NCBI GenBank assembly: GCA_020249285.1
Contig: JADCFX010000013.1
Location: 1 to 64,000, forward strand
Direction of reading: 5' to 3'
Length of the DNA stretch: 64,000 nt
Source of the DNA: Roseomonas sp.
GTDB taxonomy: Bacteria; Pseudomonadota; Alphaproteobacteria; Acetobacterales; Acetobacteraceae
Below are positions 61,991 to 64,000 of this stretch, piece by piece. Both the position numbers and the translations under genes were made by a program. The notes beneath the pieces are model-generated. The model did not search any database. It saw nothing but the letters and a program-made list of their open reading frames with translations, and had not been told where the DNA came from. How positions within the stretch are numbered: the first letter of the stretch is position 1; every line of letters begins with the position of its first letter.

Positions 61991-63232
61991 ATGTCGCGAT
62001 CTGTGATCGTGCTCGGCGCCGGCATGGTCGGCGTTTCCATCGCACTCCATTTGCAACGCCGTGGCGCGCAGGTTGTGCTGCTGGACCGTGCACCGCCGGG
62101 TGAAGGTGCTTCCTTCGGCAATGCCGGCTTGATCCAGCGCGAAGCGGTGCATCCCCACCCCTTCCCGCGCGATATCGCAACGCTATGGCGCATGGCGCAG
62201 AACCGATCGGTGGATGCTTCCTATCATCCCTCGGCCTTGCTCAGCCTGGCGGGGCCATTGTTCAAATATTGGTGGCATTCGGCGCCATCACGCTATCGGC
62301 CCATTGCGGAAGCCTATGCGCGGTTGATCGTGACCTGCATTGATGAACATGTCGCCCTCACGCGCGGGACTGAGGCCGAAGCATTGCTGCGCCCCATTGG
62401 TTGGATGCGGCTTTACAACAAGCAACCAGAATTGAACGCAGCCATCGCGGAAGCCGAAATGCTGAAGCGCGCGCATGGCGTGAATTACGCGCTGCTGGAT
62501 GAAGCGGGCCTTGCTGCGGCGGAACCCCATTTGTTGGTGAAACGCCTCGGCGCCATTCATTGGACCGATCCGCTTTCGGTCAGTGACCCGCAGGCGCTCA
62601 CGCTGTTTTATGCGCGGCGTTTCACCGAAGCCGGCGGTGAAATCCTGCGCGGCGATGCGCTCAGCCTTGAACGCCACGGCACCGGCTGGCGCGTGCAAGC
62701 CAGTGATGGCGCGCGGGATGCGGAACAGGTGGTGATTGCGCTTGGCTCAGCCTCTGCGAAGCTCACGCGTCGTTTTGGGTATGCGCCGCCACTTTTCGGC
62801 AAGCGTGGCTATCATCGGCACTATCGTATGCACGGCAATGCGGTGCTCAATCACGGGTTCATGGATGCCGATAGCGGCTTTGTGCTAGTGCCGATGCGCG
62901 CTGGCGTCAGGCTGACGACCGGGGCTGAATTCGCGCCCGATGATGCGCCGAAAACCCCGGTGCAATTGGCGCGCGCCGAACCCATTGCGCGCAAGCTGCT
63001 GCCCCTGGCGGAAGCGGTAGAAGATGATCCCTGGCTTGGGGTGCGCCCCTGCACGCCGGATATGCTGCCGATCATCGGCCCCCTGCCCGGCCAGTCCGGC
63101 GCCTGGTGCGCCTTCGGCCATGCGCATCAGGGCTTCACGCTTGGCCCCACCACCGGGCGCCTGATGGCGGAGATGATGATGGGCGAAGCGCCTTTCATTG
63201 ACCCCACCCCCTATCGCCCCGCGCGTTATTGA
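61991..63232 (+). CDS. FAD-dependent oxidoreductase (DadA-like)
   Basis: The 413-residue flavoenzyme of the D-amino acid dehydrogenase/DAO group starts with the FAD fold 'VIVLGAGMVGVSIALHLQRR' (GxGxxG) and 'DRAPPGEGASFGNAGLIQRE', and ends 'MLPIIGPLPGQSGAWCAFGH' and 'QGFTLGPTTGRLMAEMM'. It probably oxidises an amine or amino acid at the membrane. The length and all flavin motifs are normal. It follows the cupin gene by 40 bases. Confidence 0.93.
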   Translation: MSRSVIVLGAGMVGVSIALHLQRRGAQVVLLDRAPPGEGASFGNAGLIQREAVHPHPFPRDIATLWRMAQNRSVDASYHPSALLSLAGPLFKYWWHSAPSRYRPIAEAYARLIVTCIDEHVALTRGTEAEALLRPIGWMRLYNKQPELNAAIAEAEMLKRAHGVNYALLDEAGLAAAEPHLLVKRLGAIHWTDPLSVSDPQALTLFYARRFTEAGGEILRGDALSLERHGTGWRVQASDGARDAEQVVIALGSASAKLTRRFGYAPPLFGKRGYHRHYRMHGNAVLNHGFMDADSGFVLVPMRAGVRLTTGAEFAPDDAPKTPVQLARAEPIARKLLPLAEAVEDDPWLGVRPCTPDMLPIIGPLPGQSGAWCAFGHAHQGFTLGPTTGRLMAEMMMGEAPFIDPTPYRPARY

Positions 63233-63293
63233 ATCGGGACGCTTCGCCAAGGGCTGCGAATCAGTTATCAATCCAAGAAGATAATGCTCTTAT

Positions 63294-63313
63294 CGCTGCT
63301 GGTCCCGGCAGCG
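63294..63313 (+). other. Short hairpin in the leader of the small secreted protein gene
   Basis: CGCTGC-TGGTCCCG-GCAGCG forms a 6-bp stem with an 8-base loop about 40 bases before the start codon at 63355. No T run follows. It may be terminator-like for the DadA gene or a leader structure; evidence is slim. Confidence 0.3.
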
Positions 63314-63354
63314 GGGGTGAGTATCTTTCGGGATAACAAGAAAGGAGCATCCCT

Positions 63355-63714
63355 ATGATCAAGAAACGCCTGCTTCTGGCGCTGCCCATTTTCGCTGCCC
63401 TGGCTAGCGGCGCCGAAGCGCAGAAAAGCGTCGCGGGTAGCTATAATGTGGAAGGTCGCGGCCCAGATGGAGCTTCCTATCGTGGCACGGTCGAGGTGGT
63501 GCCGACTGGCGACACCTTCCGCGTCACCTGGCTGATTGACGGGCAGCGTTATCTCGGTACCGGGATCGGTGATGAGACCTTCATCAGTGTCAGCTACCGG
63601 TCTGGCAACGACACGGGGCTTGCCCTTCTCGTGAACGAAAATGGTGTCTGGTCCGGTATTTGGACTTATGCCGGCGGGACCAAGCTTGGCCAGGAGCGTT
63701 GGACCCGTCGCTGA
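63355..63714 (+). CDS. Small secreted protein of unknown function
   Basis: A 119-residue protein with a signal peptide (residues 1-22, 'FAALASGAEA' cleavage) and a beta-rich mature part with repeated glycine turns ('GSYNVEGRGPDGASYRGTVE', 'ETFISVSYRSGNDTGL', 'GVWSGIWTYAGGTKLGQERW'). The ribosome binding site AAAGGAG lies 7 bases upstream. It resembles small periplasmic proteins of unknown role common in Alphaproteobacteria. It stands alone before a LysR gene. Confidence 0.85.
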   Translation: MIKKRLLLALPIFAALASGAEAQKSVAGSYNVEGRGPDGASYRGTVEVVPTGDTFRVTWLIDGQRYLGTGIGDETFISVSYRSGNDTGLALLVNENGVWSGIWTYAGGTKLGQERWTRR

Positions 63715-63776
63715 ACCGTGCCGAAGGCGGCGGCCCTTCTCCATGAGGGTTTTTTGTTGTATTGTTGGAATATTAG

Positions 63777-64000
63777 ATGATTGCGCTGCCCACCCCTCAG
63801 CAGCTTCGCTACCTTGTGGCGCTGGCCGAATATGAGCATTTCGGCCGCGCTGCCTCGGCCTGTGGTGTCACGCAATCCACCCTTTCCGCCGGCATGATCG
63901 CGCTTGAACGCCAATTGGATGCCGCCATCCTGGAACGGAGCGGCGCCAAGAAGCCAGTCTTCACGCCGCTCGGCGCAGAACTCATCCACCGCGCGCGTGT
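63777..64000 (+). CDS. oxyR: OxyR-like LysR transcriptional regulator (5' part)
   Basis: The window ends within this gene; 74 codons are visible from the ATG at 63777. They encode the winged-helix N-domain: 'QQLRYLVALAEYEHFGRAAS', 'CGVTQSTLSAGMIALERQLD', 'AILERSG' and 'FTPLGAELIHRAR'. The 'YLVALAE..HFGRAA' and 'STLSAGI'-like phrase are typical of OxyR-type peroxide sensors, but the sensor domain with its cysteines is out of view, so another LysR type is possible. Confidence 0.8.
   Translation, partial: MIALPTPQQLRYLVALAEYEHFGRAASACGVTQSTLSAGMIALERQLDAAILERSGAKKPVFTPLGAELIHRAR

Noticed and set aside
1..64000. tRNA, rRNA or CRISPR array
   Set aside because: No cloverleaf-like sequence, no rRNA core motif and no regularly spaced repeat was seen on either strand by eye.

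Overview
The window is GC-rich (visibly above 60% in most genes) and dense, with many ATGA start/stop overlaps. The gene content points to an alphaproteobacterium, most likely an Acetobacteraceae/Roseomonas-like soil or water bacterium: Bpt-type leucyltransferase, stand-alone Bug-type tricarboxylate-binding protein, CaiB/acyl-CoA dehydrogenase pair, aerobic Coq7, a ligase-associated DNA repair module and a respiratory formate dehydrogenase with its alphaproteobacterial DUF neighbours. The taxon is inferred from family resemblance, not from a marker RNA; no rRNA or tRNA gene was seen.

Layout. (1) 1-9296: right part of a compact T7-like (podovirus-type) prophage: capsid, tail tubular A- and B-like proteins, a gp14-like internal virion protein, a tailspike with a pectate-lyase-like fold, large terminase, a membrane/coiled-coil lysis candidate and a SleB-type lysin. 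The genes share tight translational overlaps. The large gp15/gp16 ejection proteins are not in their usual place. (2) 9300-19349: housekeeping genes: bpt, penicillin acylase-like hydrolase, TPR/heptosyltransferase-like protein, trpE and ppiD-like foldase on the minus strand; tpiA, dapA and smpB on the plus strand. (3) 19350-24540: lower-GC mosaic island: a secreted GH75-like protein behind a good sigma70-type promoter, an AsmA-like protein, an intact hicAB toxin-antitoxin pair, a frameshifted second hicB, and two extra copies of the 3' end of a CaiB-type CoA-transferase whose full-length gene lies next to the island. (4) 24540-26951: CoA-transferase plus acyl-CoA dehydrogenase. (5) 27019-39920: formate dehydrogenase locus: moeA, mobB, fdhC, fdhB, fdhA (Cys type, Tat exported), a small Tat protein and a TorD-like chaperone, then DUF3306, DUF3305, DUF6352-like, DUF6505-like and biotin/lipoate-ligase-like genes, and divergently a 682-residue multi-cluster ferredoxin. 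(6) 40035-49252: transport: MFS, peptide-type SBP, Bug SBP, a phosphonate ABC transporter (phnC, phnD, two phnE) preceded by a clear Pho box, and a DHA2 MFS exporter. (7) 49249-56864: DUF169 protein and the four-part ligase-associated DNA damage module (pdeM, Lhr-type helicase, MBL exonuclease, ATP-dependent ligase), with a glycosyltransferase-like gene between exonuclease and ligase. (8) 56889-64000: an amidase broken by one in-frame TAG, PaiB-like protein, a dsbB-coq7-lipoprotein operon, GST, cupin, DadA-type oxidoreductase, a small secreted protein and the start of an OxyR-like LysR regulator.

The most notable items are the mosaic triplication of the CoA-transferase 3' end with hicB, the uncharacterised gene set around the formate dehydrogenase, the stripped-down T7-like prophage, and two 11-bp-period direct-repeat operator candidates: a Pho box before phnC and GTAACAA repeats before torD. 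Functions come from motif reading only. No database search was run.
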